From Tolypeutes matacus (taxonomy: Eukaryota > Chordata > Mammalia > Cingulata > Chlamyphoridae): 64,000 nucleotides of DNA. Below are positions 47,200 to 57,829 of the stretch, piece by piece. Every line of letters starts with the position of its first letter. Position 1 is the stretch's first letter. Made by a program: the position numbers and the translations under genes. Location: assembly GCA_026826555.1 (NCBI GenBank), contig JAKSZT010053881.1, positions 4,818,203-4,882,202 on the forward strand, written 5' to 3'. The notes beneath the pieces are model-generated. The model did not search any database. It was not told where the DNA came from and saw nothing but the letters and a program-made list of their open reading frames with translations.

Positions 47200-50100
47200 T
47201 GCTGAGCAGAGATCTTAACTAGAAAACTGTAGTCTTGATTACATAGCATCTGAAAAACCACCCAAAAATGTACCACTACAATGCAGGCCACACATGGAAG
47301 AAAATGATCATAAACTATGAGGAATTATATTTGCATTGAAAGACAATGTGCAAGAAAGGGGAAATTTTACACCCAAAGAAAGAGAGCTCAGAGACCTCTG
47401 TGAAACAAGAGTAAGTAATCAGGTAAATAGGAAAAAGAGACAAAACTAAATAGACATAAAATGTAGTCAGTTGAAAAAATCTAAGTAGAATGGTGAAAAG
47501 ATATAGCTAAAGAGAGAATTATTTAATTGGCAGCTAGAACAGAGGAACTCAGAGAAATACAGAAATAGAACCAATGAACAAAAAGTCAAGTCAAGAAGTT
47601 TGAAAAAAGAATATGCAGCTCCAACAAATATTTAATAGCTTATTTTTTTAATATTGAAATAATTATACATTCACAAGAAGTTGAAAAAATAGTAAAAATA
47701 GTAAAGGTCCTGTGTCCCCTTTATGCAGTTTCCCCAATGATTACATCTTACATAATAATAGTATAACAAAAAAAACAAGGAAATTAACATTGCACAATGT
47801 GTATGTATAATTGCATCAGTGTCCCTTTCTGCCCCTGGAAATTTTCTTTGCCCTGAAGTCTGCTTATTCTGATATTAATATAGCCACTGCTTTTTCTTTG
47901 GATTAGTATTTACAAGTTATATATTTTTTCCCATTCCTTTTCTTTCAACTTAGCTATTTTGTTATATTTGAACTGAGTTTCCTGAAAGCAGCTTATATTT
48001 GAGTCATACTTTTAGACCACTCTGACAAGCTCTGTCTTTTAATTAGTGTATTTAGATCATTTGTTTATTTTTAAGAAAACAAACTTTTAGAACAGTTTCA
48101 GATTTACCAAAAAATCGAGAAGATAGTACAGAGAGTTACCATATGTGCCACACCCAGTTTTCCCTATTATTAACATCTTACATTATTAGTTTGGTACATT
48201 TGTTGCAACCAGTGAGCCAATACTGAAACAACATCATTACCTAAAGTCCATACCTTATGTCTTTTTCTGTTCCAGGACCCATCTAGGATATCACATTACA
48301 TTTAGTCATCTTGTCTCCTCTTGGCTGTGACAGTTTCTCAGTCTTTCCTTGTTTTTGATGACTCAACAGTTTTGAGGAGTACTGGTCAGGTATTTTGTAG
48401 AACATCCCCCAATTGAATTTTTCTCATGTTTCTCCCATGATTAGCCTGGGGTTATGGGCTTTGGTAAGAAAGACTAGAAAAGTAAAGTTCTATTTCATTG
48501 CATCCTATCCAGGATACACACTATCAACATGACTTACCATCACTGATACTTTTTAATAACAAACTTTATTTTTAGAGTAGCTTTAGGTTTACAGAAACAA
48601 TGCACAGAAAGTGCAGAGTTTGAATATATCTCCTCACACACACATATAGTTTCTTTATTAACATATTGTTATCACTGTTGATTTTGACCTTGATTTCCTG
48701 GTTGAGGTAGTGTTATTCAGGTGTCTGCACTATAAAGTTGCTCTTCCCACCACCTTTTCTATATTGTACTTTTTGGAAGGAAGTTATTATGCACAGCCTA
48801 CACTTAAGGAGTGGGGAGTTATGCTCCACCTCCTTAAAGGTGGAATATCTACATAAGTTATATAGAATTCAACTGCATGGGAGATTAGCCCATTTACTTT
48901 TAATGCAATTATTGATATATTAGGGCTTATGTCTGCTATTATTTGTAATTGCTCATTTAAGAATTTTTATTGTGGCTTCTTTGAAATCCTTGTAAAAATT
49001 CCTACATCTTTATCCTGAAATCAGATAAATACAATATCTGTATCATGATAATCACTAAATTCTCAGTGTTGCCATCTGTTGATTATCTTTTCTCATTCAA
49101 GTTCAGATTTTCCTAGTTCTTGGTATAATGAATGGTTTTCACTTGTACACTGGAAATTTGGGGTGTTATGTTATAGAATGGATTTTATTTAATATTCTGT
49201 TTTAGCAACCCTTTTCTGATACTGTGCCAGTGTGGAGAAGGTAAGCACCACTTCATTACTGCCAGGTGGGTGTGGAAGTCTAGGTTCCCCACTTAACCTC
49301 AATGTATGGAGGAGATTATCATTATTACTACTGGGCAGGGTGGGCATTCATACTCTCCACATGGCCTCCACTGATTTTACAGGGACAAGAAAGACTTTAT
49401 TATAACTGAAAGGTGGTGAAGGTTTCACTCTCCACTAGACCTCCATGGACACCATTCCAGAGAGGAGTAGGGAGGGGTTCTTTGTTACTACCAGGCCATG
49501 GTACTAGTCTAGGTTTCCCATGTGGTCTCCACTGACACACAGGTGTAGGAGTTTCCTTATTACTGCTCAGCAAGAATGACAGTCACAGCTTTCCACCCAA
49601 CCTTCTCTGACATTGCCCTGGTAGGAGGGGACCAGGGAAATGCTTCATTCTAAACAGACAAGGGTGGAAGTCTAGACTCCCTACTTGACTTTTCCTGTAG
49701 GGGTGGGGAAGTTGGGAGGGTCATATTTTTTTCTTTGGTGTCTGGCTGGAGTTGAGTGGTAAGTGGTTAGTCCAAACATTTTCTATCTTGCTAGGCTGCT
49801 CCTTTCCTAATCTTTTGGCTAGAGTAAACCAACTTTTCTTGGGGCTTTTTTAGTCTATGCCCTTTGGAGTTTCTGGTTATTAGCTCTCCCAGCACTCAGT
49901 CTTGCATATATGAGGCAAACATAAAACCCAGAGAAATCACCACTATGTTCTTCCTTAGATTCTGAGGTTCCTAACCAGTTTACCTTTTTCTTTCCACATT
50001 TCAGTCTTCTTATGTTTGTATTTTACATACAATGCTCAAGGATTTTATCTATACTTGGTGGGGGAATAGGGAGAAGTGCATCTACTTCTGACAGGAATTT

Positions 50101-50370
50101 TGAACAGAGAACACAGAGAAAATGGTGTAGATAACATTAAAAAAAAACATTTGAGACATTTTCATACATGACAAAAAACAGGACTTTCAATTAAGTGACA
50201 TGTTGAGTGCCTGATAGATTTAAAAATAAGTCTACACTTAGAAACACTGTGGGGGATTTGTAGAATGTCATAGATAAAGAAAAAAGTCATAAAAGTCAGT
50301 AGAGAAATGAGATTATCCTAAAAGGAATAACAGAACAACAAATTTAGCAACAGACTTATCATTATCAACA
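47200..50370 (+). mobile_element. L1M 5' region split by an opposite L1
   Basis: Plus-strand A-rich text at about 47200-47640 ('cagaggaactcagagaaata', 'aagtcaagtcaagaagtttg') and again at 50105-50370 ('tgacatgttgagtgcctgat', 'aatgagattatcctaaaagg') matches consecutive parts of an old L1 5' region. Between them lies a minus-strand L1 (47640-50105). Reading frames are lost. Confidence 0.5.
47640..50105 (-). mobile_element. L1M LINE(s), 3' and 5' regions, minus strand
   Basis: 47640-48880 is reverse L1 3' untranslated sequence ('cacaagaagttgaaaaaata', 'gtctcctcttggctgtgaca', 'ctcagtctttccttgtttt', 'gagtggggagttatgctcca'). A second, similar 3' end begins near 48060 and a third piece near 48545. 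48890-50105 is reverse L1 5' region, including a GC-richer stretch with repeated 'gtggaagtctaggttcccc'-type units (49200-49720) and 'agggagaagtgcatctactt'. Most of ORF1 and ORF2 is missing, so this is a deleted copy or several stacked copies. Confidence 0.65.
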
Positions 50371-51060
50371 GTATATGTCTGAAAATAATCTAATTAATAT
50401 ATTTGAAAATGTAGGTAAAAAATATGAACTTAGAATTCAAAAACAAATCAAACTATCAGCACTTAACGGGTTAAATATGGATAATAACAGACATCATAAA
50501 GATGATAAAATTTACTACTCACAGGATATCACTAAAACAACTACTTCAGAATTACTTCAGAGAGTTAAAAACATACTATGAGGAATATGTGATATGAAAG
50601 AAAAAATTGATGAGCAAGGAAATCAATGAAACAAATGGTAAATGTACAACAGAAATTACTATAAATATAATAAGCACACTATTACTATTAATATTTATAA
50701 ATATTAAGGAATAGTAAATAATTATGATGAAAACAATAATTAGTAACAAAATATTTGTTAGAAACAAGAAAGAATAGATAAGAACTTGGGCAATAAGAAG
50801 GATGGTAAAAGAAAGGGAAGTTTAAAATATGCTTGGAATTTTGTCAAGTTCAAGAGGAGAATAGAAATACTGATTGATTCTAAAGTTTTTTAAGAAAAGT
50901 AAATTAAATATTCATATTTAAAATTTAGGCTAATCATAAAAGAATAGACATGGAAATTTTAACTTTCAAGTTAGAAAAGGGAATAAGAAAAAAGAAATAC
51001 ACAAAGCTTATTGTCAAATAGAGAGCAAGAAAAAAGGGAAAAAAACACAAGATTGCAAGA
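50371..51060 (+). other. A-rich sequence, possibly more L1
   Basis: Very A-rich plus strand, consistent with degraded L1 ORF1 or HAL1-like sequence, but no clear motif. A 68-codon frame (50375-50581) has no domain. Confidence 0.3.
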
Positions 51061-51770
51061 TGTTGTGCATAAATCTTATCCTCCCAAAGACATTGTCTTA
51101 GTTTGGCAGAGCTGGTATGACAAATTCCACACAATGGGTTGGGTTAAACAACAAGAATTTATTGGCTTATGGTTTTAGAGGACTGAAGTCCCAAATCAAG
51201 TCATTGACATGGCCATGCTTTCTCTTGGCATCTGTAGCATTCTGGTGATTTCTTGCCACAATCCTGGGGTACTCTCATTTGCATCTCTGCCTCTATCACA
51301 TGGCGATGTCCCTAGTCTTCTCCTATAGTTTACTCTGACTGACTGCATCTGAATTTATTCTCTTTATAAGGCCTTTAGTAATATGGATTAATACCCATCC
51401 TGATTTGATTGGCTACATCTAAATAGGATCTTTGAAAATGCTATTCACAAATAAGTCCACACCCTAACCCACCTTAACATATTCAAAGATACTATTTATA
51501 AATGGTTTGGTACCCACAGGAATGTGGAGTAAAACTTACACATATCTTTTATGAGGGATATGATTCAATCCCCAATAGACATCTTCAAGTCCTAACTCCA
51601 GGTCCCATGATGTGAAAAATTAGTAAATAGAATCTTTGCAGATGTTACTAGTTAAGGGGAAGCCAAAATGAATCAAGGTGGACCTTAATTCAATATGACT
51701 GGAATCCTTATAAGCTAAGGAAATAGGGAAACAAGGAGAATGAGTCAGATGGGGAGAAATTGATGATCAT
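51061..51770 (+). mobile_element. MLT1-type LTR, split by another LTR
   Basis: Plus-oriented MLT1 text begins at 51061 ('tgttgtgcataaatc', 'cctcccaaagacat') and continues after the inserted LTR at 51578 ('gacatcttcaagtcctaac', 'ctttgcagatgttactagtt', 'tatgactggaatccttataa'). It is the only plus-oriented LTR I found in the window. Confidence 0.75.
51094..51577 (-). mobile_element. MaLR-like solo LTR with perfect 5-bp duplication
   Basis: Begins TGTCTTAGTTTGGC and ends CCCCAATA. Contains 'ttaaacaacaagaatttatt', 'aggactgaagtcccaaatca' and 'ggtacccacaggaatgtgga'. The 5-mer gacat is present on both sides (51089-51093 and 51578-51582), and removing the LTR restores a continuous MLT1. Solo LTR, no interior. 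Confidence 0.9.
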
Positions 51771-51799
51771 GGCTTTCCATATTTTACTAAGATTTTTGC

Positions 51800-52668
51800 C
51801 ACTACCTAAGAAGGCTCTCCCTTGTCTATTTTCTAATAATAAGTTCCTCACTTTCTCTTGAGTGCTCATTGGCAGCATCCTCCAAGTTCAGATTTCCACT
51901 AACAGTCTGCCTAATGTTATTTAGGTTTCCTCTAACATGATTTAGGTGTTCTCTATCATGAACCTCAAAATTCTTTCAGCCTCTTCCCACAGCCTGGTTT
52001 CAAATCCACCCCCCTCCCCCCATTTTAAGTATTTATTATGGAAACACCCCACTTCTGACACCAAAATCTATATTGGTTTTCTGCTATGTAACAAATTACC
52101 TCAAACTGACATCTTAAAATAACATCCATTTATCACACAGTTTCTGTAGATCAGAAGTCTGAGAATGGATCAGCTGGGATCTGATTACTCAAGCTTTCAT
52201 AAGACTAAAATCAAGATGTCAGCCAGGCTGCAGTCTCATCTGGAGCACAGAGTCCCTTTACAAACACATATGGTTGTGGCAGAATTCTCTTGTTGCAGGA
52301 TTGATGTCCCCATTTCCTTGCTTATTGTCAGCCAGGGCTGCTCTTAGTTACTAGAGGCTGCCCACATTCCTTGCCACATGGCCACCTCCACGTGCAAAGC
52401 TAATAATGGAGAATCTCCCTTGTATCAAAGCCTCTTCACTTAAAATCTTTTAGCTTAGGAAGAGCCCAGGCCCTTTTAAGGGCTCACCTGTTAAGGGTAT
52501 TTCCAACCAGAGTAATCTACCTAACTCAACTGATTTGAGATTTTAATTGCATCTGCAAAATCCTTTCACATCAGTACCTGGATTACAGTTCTATTAAATA
52601 ACTGGGAAAAGGTGTGTTTACACCAGGGGCTGGGAATCTTGGAGGCCATGTTAGAATTCTGCCTCACA
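51800..52668 (-). mobile_element. MLT1-type 5' LTR plus part of its interior
   Basis: The LTR (52069-52668) reads in reverse, ending on the plus strand with 'agaattctgcctcaca', the MLT1 5' end. 51800-52068 to its left is MaLR-type interior ('ccacttctgacaccaaaatc' at the LTR junction). The other LTR is absent, so the element is truncated. No coding frame. Confidence 0.7.
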
Positions 52669-52702
52669 TATAAGTTGTATTTTTTTTGTTTTCCCTTTCA
52701 AT

Positions 52703-52900
52703 CAGTGCTTCTTAAATAGAAGTGACTTTCCCCCAAAGGGGATATTTGGCAAAGTCTGGAAACATTTTAGGTTGTCACAACTATGGGGAGGGAGAGGTTC
52801 TACTGGCAGCTAGTGAGTAGATACAGTGCACTGGACAGGACACTGCAACAAAGAAGTATCTGGGCTAAAATATCAGTAATGCTGAGAATGAGAAATCCTG
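52703..52900. mobile_element. MER5A-type hAT-Charlie element
   Basis: Internal 'gggatatttggcaaagtctg' and 'cattttaggttgtcacaact' are the MER5A core. The termini CAGTGCTTCTTA and TGAGAAATCCTG are inverted repeats. The 8-bp duplication is ctttcaat (52695-52702) / ctttaaat (52901-52908), 7 of 8 identical. Full length for a MER5A (about 190-200 bp). Confidence 0.9.
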
Positions 52901-53648
52901 CTTTAAATTTACATTGTTTTGCTAGTAGACATTTATATAGTATTTACTAAATATACTTCCTTCCCTTATTTTCTCTTTTTCTTTATCATTTGCTTTTAGG
53001 AACTTTACAAAAAAGAATATGCCCAGATTTTACTTTACCTGAGACAAGAGTCTCCTTTTAATCTATGAATTATCAGTGTCTGTTAATATTATGTTTGGTC
53101 TCCTCTTGTGTCTTACTTTGCCAGGGCTGCTACAACCAAACCACAGACTGCTTAGCTTACATGGCAGGAATTTATTGGCTCTCAGTTTTACAGGCTAGAA
53201 GTCCCCGATTAGGTGCCGGCAGGATCATGCTTTCTCTGAGGTCCACAGCATTCTGGTGGTGGCCTGCTAGCAATCTGCCTCTGTCATATGGCCATGGTTG
53301 ACTTTCTCTTCCCATATGACTCTTGTTCCTTGAGTCCAAATTTCCTTGGCTTACAAGGACTCCATTTGTATTTGAATTAAGACCCACCCTGATTCCTTTT
53401 GGCCTCACCTTAACTAATAAAAACTTCAGAGTTCCTATAGACAAGTGGGTTTAGCTCCACAGGATCGGGGGTTAGGACTTCAACATGTCTTTGTGAGAGA
53501 CATGACTCTATCCCCAACAGCCCACCCTCTGGACCCCCAAAAGACATGTCTTCCCACATGCAAGATACATTCACCCATCCCAACATCTTAAAAGCCTTAA
53601 GGCATTTCAGTAACATCTCTAAGTCCAAAATCTCATCAAAATCAGTCA

Positions 53649-53981
53649 TTTTTTTTTTTAATTTTTTATTTATTTTTATTGTGGGTAAAAATCAAAATTC
53701 TCACAATACATACAAACATTTGCAAAATGATATATAAATATATATGCATAAATATGTGTATTTGCTTACAAAAATGTTATTTATATATATATATACATAT
53801 ATTTTAAGAGGTGCTTAGATTACCCAAAATATTACACGGAACCCACTGGGATTCCCATGTTGCCCACCTCCCACACCTCCCACCACATCCCACACAAACA
53901 TCTCCCACAAGTGTGGCCCACCACCCTCAATGAACTTACACATCCTGGAGCCTATTTAGATAAGATTTTCACAGGTCCACT
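53649..53981 (-). mobile_element. L1 3' fragment inserted in the MaLR interior
   Basis: Starts with a T-run (reversed A tail) and continues with L1-3'-like text ending in 'gggattcccatgttgcccac' and 'cctcaatgaacttacacatc'. It lies exactly where the MaLR interior alignment breaks. No target duplication is visible, and about 25 bp of the expected MaLR interior is missing, so the insertion may have deleted target sequence. Confidence 0.6.
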
Positions 53982-53995
53982 GTGGACCTGTGAAA
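53967..53995. repeat. Perfect 14-bp inverted repeat at an insertion junction
   Basis: Arms tttcacaggtccac (53967-53980) and gtggacctgtgaaa (53982-53995) are exact reverse complements with one base between. The right arm runs into the resumed MaLR interior ('ctgtgaaacctag'), so the palindrome spans the L1/MaLR junction. Confidence 0.95.
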
Positions 53996-54180
53996 CCTAG
54001 ACCAATAGATTACTAGTCCTCTGCTTCCAAAATAGAATGATGGGACAGGCAAAGGATAGACATTCCCATTCCAGGAGGGAGAAGTTGGAAGAAAAAGGAG
54101 ATAAGGAATAACCAACCTGTATAGATTTTACATAATCTTCAGTATGTGTGTCAGGAGGGAGAAGCAAAAAACAGAACATT

Positions 54181-55415
54181 ACATGTGTTATAAAATCACA
54201 CTAAAATGTTTTTACATTATTTATTATTGGAAATATGTTTTTTGTTTTGTTTTTATATATAAAATATAGAGAAGGAAAAATAGCAAATTCATGATAATGG
54301 CTGTTTCTGGGGAGGGAAAAATAAATAAAAAATAAATATTATTTAATATTTAATTAAATTATTTATTTAATAAATATATAATATAATATTATGTAGTTAT
54401 ATGTTATATAAACTTAGGTATACAGGTAAATATTTATTTCTTAACAATATTAAAAGCAAATATGAAAAAAATTAATAATTTTAACTGGTATGCATTTGGG
54501 CATTTGTTTTGTTTCCCTATTATTTCATATCTCTTACAATACTCAAGATTTAAAAAGAGATGTAAAGACAGTAAAAAGTAGAAGATCTTTAGAAATGAGA
54601 GGGAAAAGAAATAAAACAGTTATAGATTGGAGGAGAGGAGATTGAAAACACTTCAAGTTAGGTCTTGAGTGAAATAAGCTGCAGAGAAAAAAGGTTCTAG
54701 GAAGAAGGAATATGACAAATCATTTCACTCAATAGTTCAAGGTTCCTTATGAACTCTGAAGAGGGGAGGTTGACATGGTGCAGGACGGGTAGAGCTCAGG
54801 TGAGCATGGCTTTAGACACTCATCCTATTTCAATCCCAATAGTTCTACTTGTATTTGTTTTATATAATGGGCTTTCACCGAAATCACAATTGATCACAAG
54901 GTTCTATTGATAAAGAATTTGATAGCCTATAATCTAGTCCAGTTCTCTCATTGAATCCCAGAGGATATGAAAGCCCAAGTAAATGGAGAAACTAGCCAAG
55001 GCAAGGTTGAGAGATGGTGGCAGAGGCCCAGTTAAACTGTTGTGCCAACTTTCCTTCTAGGGCTTATCTTTGCTGGTTCCTCTCTGAGTTGAGGAAGTTA
55101 ATCAGAATTATAGAATGGACCTAGGGTTATTTCTTGAAATGATCTAAAGATGCAAAATTCCCAGCATTCAATATGTTGTGGCTCGTGAAGGACCATTTAG
55201 AAGTTGCTAGACTACTTACTGATTATTTCATTTTGCTGAGCACCAAAAACCACAGCTTTTGCTTGTAAGACATTGTGGCACTGTAAAATTCTGGTTGATT
55301 GATTTGTATATATTGCTATTGCATATTATTTGTTATGACAAATAATCCCAGCCAAGACTTTGTTTATAGCATTCAAATGCACATACTTTAGTCCCCATGA
55401 AACATAAAGAACATT
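54181..55415. other. AT-rich sequence, possible Tigger1 3' part at right
   Basis: 54300-54480 is a low-complexity TA/AAT stretch. 55150-55415 may still belong to the Tigger1 element (it leads into clear Tigger1 text without a break), but no left terminal repeat was found. Confidence 0.35.
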
Positions 55416-57353
55416 TTACCCACAGTAGAACTACTTTCAAAATTGGAGTTAATCCTCTCAAATACTGCCACTGCTTTATCAACTAAGTTTATATAATATT
55501 ATTCTAAATCCTTTGTTGTCATTCCAACAATGTTCACAGCATCTTTACCAGGAGTAGATTTCATCTTAAGAAGCCCCTTTCATTGCTCATCCATAAGAAG
55601 AAACTCCCCATCCATTCAAGTTTTATCATGAGGTTGCAGCAATTCAGTCACATCTTCAGGTTCCACTTCTAATTCCACTTCTTTTGATATTTCTACCATA
55701 TCTGCAGTTACTTTCCCCACTTAAGTCTTGAACCCCTCAAACTTATCCATGAAGGTTGGAACGAACTTCTTCCAAACTTCTGTTAGTGATTATGTTTTGA
55801 CCTCCTCCCGTATCACAATCATTCTTAATGGCATCTAGCATGGCAAATCCTGTCCAAAAGGTTTTCAATTTCCTTTGCCCAGATCCATCAGAGGAATCAT
55901 TATCCATGGCAGCTAAAGCCTTATGAAATGTATTTCTTAAATAACAAGACTTGAAAATCAAAATTATTCCTTGATCCATGGGCTGCAGAATGGATGTTGC
56001 ATTAGCAGGCAAGAAAACAGTATTAATCTCCTTGCACATCTCCATCAGAGCTCTTGAGTGACCAGGTGCATTGTCAGTGATCAGTAATATTTTGAAAGGA
56101 ATCTTTTTTTCTGAGCAGTAGGCCCACAACAGTGGGCTTACAATATTCAATAAACCATGTTGTAAACAGATGTGCTGTCATCTAGTCTTTATTGTTCCAC
56201 CATAGGCAGAGTAGATTTAGCATGTTTTTTAGGGCCCCTAGGATTTTCAGAATGGTAAATGAGCATTGGCTTCAAATTAAAGTCATCATTTGCATTAGCC
56301 CTGAACAAGAGAGTCAGCCTGTCCTTTGTAGCTTTGAAGCCAGGACTTGACTTCTCTTCTCTAGTTGTGAAAGTCCTAGAAGGCATCTTCTTCAAACAGA
56401 AGGCTTTGTCTACATTGACAGTCTGTTGTTTAGTGTAACCACCTTCATTAATTATCTTAGCTAGATCCTCTAGATAATTTGCTGAAGCTTCTACATCAGC
56501 ACTTGGTGCTTCACCTTGCACTTTTATGTTATGGAGCTGGCTTCTTTCCTTAAACCTCATGAACCAACTTCTGCTAGATTCAAAGTTTTCTTCTGCAGTT
56601 TCCTCACCTCTCTCAGCCTTCATAGAATTGAAGAGAGTTAGGACTTTGCTGTGGATTAGGCTGTGGCTTAAGAGAATGTTGTGGCTGGTTTGATCTTTTA
56701 TCAAAACTTTCTCCATATCAGCAATGAGGCTGTTGCTTTCTTATCATTCATGTGTTCACTGGAGCAGCACTTTTGATCTCCTTCAAGAACTTTTCCTTTG
56801 CATTCACAACTTGGCTAACTGGTACAAGAGGCCTGGCTTTCAGCCTATTTGGCATTTGACATGCTTAATCATTTCTAGCTTTTGATTTCAAGTGAGAGAC
56901 ATGGGACTCTTCCTTTCACTTGAACATGTAGAGGCAATTGTAAGGTTATTAGCTGGCCTAATTTCAATACTTTTGTGTCTCATGGAATAAGTAGATCCCA
57001 GAAGAAGGAGAGAGACAGGGGAATGGCTGGTTAGTGGAGCAGTTATAACACACACTACATTTATTGATTAAGTTTGCTGTCTTATATGGGTACAGTTTGT
57101 GGTGCTCCAAAACCATAATAATAGTAATATCAAAGATCACAGACCACCATCACAGATGTAATAATAATGAAAATGTTTTAAATATTGTGAGAACATCCAA
57201 AATGTGACACAAAGATGTAAAGTGAACACATGCTGTTGGAAAAACGATGCCAACAGATTTGCTTGAGGCATGGTTGTCACAAACCTTTAATGTAAAAAAC
57301 ACATTATCTCTGAGGAACAATAAGAAGCAGCACAATAAAATGAGATATGTCTG
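55416..57353 (-). mobile_element. Tigger1 (pogo-type) DNA transposon, dead
   Basis: The right end at about 57330-57353 reads on the plus strand 'caataaaatgagatatgtct', the reversed Tigger1 terminal repeat, followed by TA as expected for the target site. Untranslated Tigger1 text (56950-57330), the transposase remnant (55616-56938) and downstream text ('ctgccactgctttatcaact', 'aaatcctttgttgtcattcc') follow in consensus order. The left terminal repeat was not located, so that end may be truncated or lies near 55.2 kb. Confidence 0.9.
55616..56938 (-). pseudogene. Tigger1 transposase pseudogene
   Basis: DDE transposase of the pogo/CENP-B-like type, which cut and pasted its element in the nucleus. 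The remnant is close to the full length expected (about 460 codons). The start codon is changed (ATG to ATT at 56936-56938) and the N-terminal helix-turn-helix region (56717-56938) is out of frame. 56189-56716 is open and carries '[15 protein letters not shown]' (first catalytic Asp, with the usual DETAF shortened to DKAF) and '[19 protein letters not shown]'. A stop and frameshift separate it from 55743-56150, which carries '[15 protein letters not shown]' (second catalytic Asp) and '[15 protein letters not shown]'. The terminal stop is at 55616-55618. Clearly inactive. Confidence 0.9.
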
Positions 57354-57803
57354 TAATATTTATCAACTTCCTTAATATTTCTTTTCTATTTACCAAGTCT
57401 TTTTACATACTTTTCCTCATTTGTTCCTTGCTAGGGATAGGCTTTGATATCATTTTTGTCTTATGTACAAGGAAATCATAACTCAGAGAGGTGAGCCTTA
57501 CTCCTGGAGTACAGTTCCTACAATGGTATTTGTACTATCCTTACAGTTAAAGAAATATTAGCCTGTATTTTATCTCATGGGACATATGTAAATTGATTAG
57601 AGAGATCTAATGGAGAATGCACTCTGAAAACAAGCTGATTGCTATATGGTCCAAACTCCTTTTATAAGGAATCTTTGGAGACATTTTGGCTTTGTGGATC
57701 AGTGTGGGCCACAAAAATACAGCTAGTGAACTGAATCTGAGTACTCTGTTAATTTCAAGTCAATGATACATTTTTAAAACTATGTTTTGTTTTGTTTCAG
57801 AAG
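57354..57803. other. Mostly unique, with a MIR scrap
   Basis: 57430-57500 ('tcttatgtacaaggaaatca', 'taactcagagaggtgagcct') looks like a reverse MIR fragment. Nothing else recognised. Confidence 0.45.
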
Positions 57804-57828
57804 ACACACACACACACACTACACACAC
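57804..57828 (+). repeat. (CA)n microsatellite
   Basis: Short interrupted (AC)n array. Confidence 0.9.
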
Positions 57829-57829
57829 A

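Larger units (their letters stand above)
53109..54180 (-). mobile_element. MaLR-like LTR plus interior, interrupted by an L1 piece
   Basis: The LTR (53109-53519) starts TGTCTTAC and ends CCCCAACA ('ggggttaggacttcaacatg' inside). The interior continues at 53520-53648 and 53984-54180. It matches the interior of the provirus at 25394 onward in order: 'ccaccctctgga', 'aaaagacat', 'aaagccttaa', 'aaaatctcat', 'ctgtgaaa', 'ggagaagttggaagaaaaag'. The second LTR is missing. No coding capacity. Confidence 0.75.
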
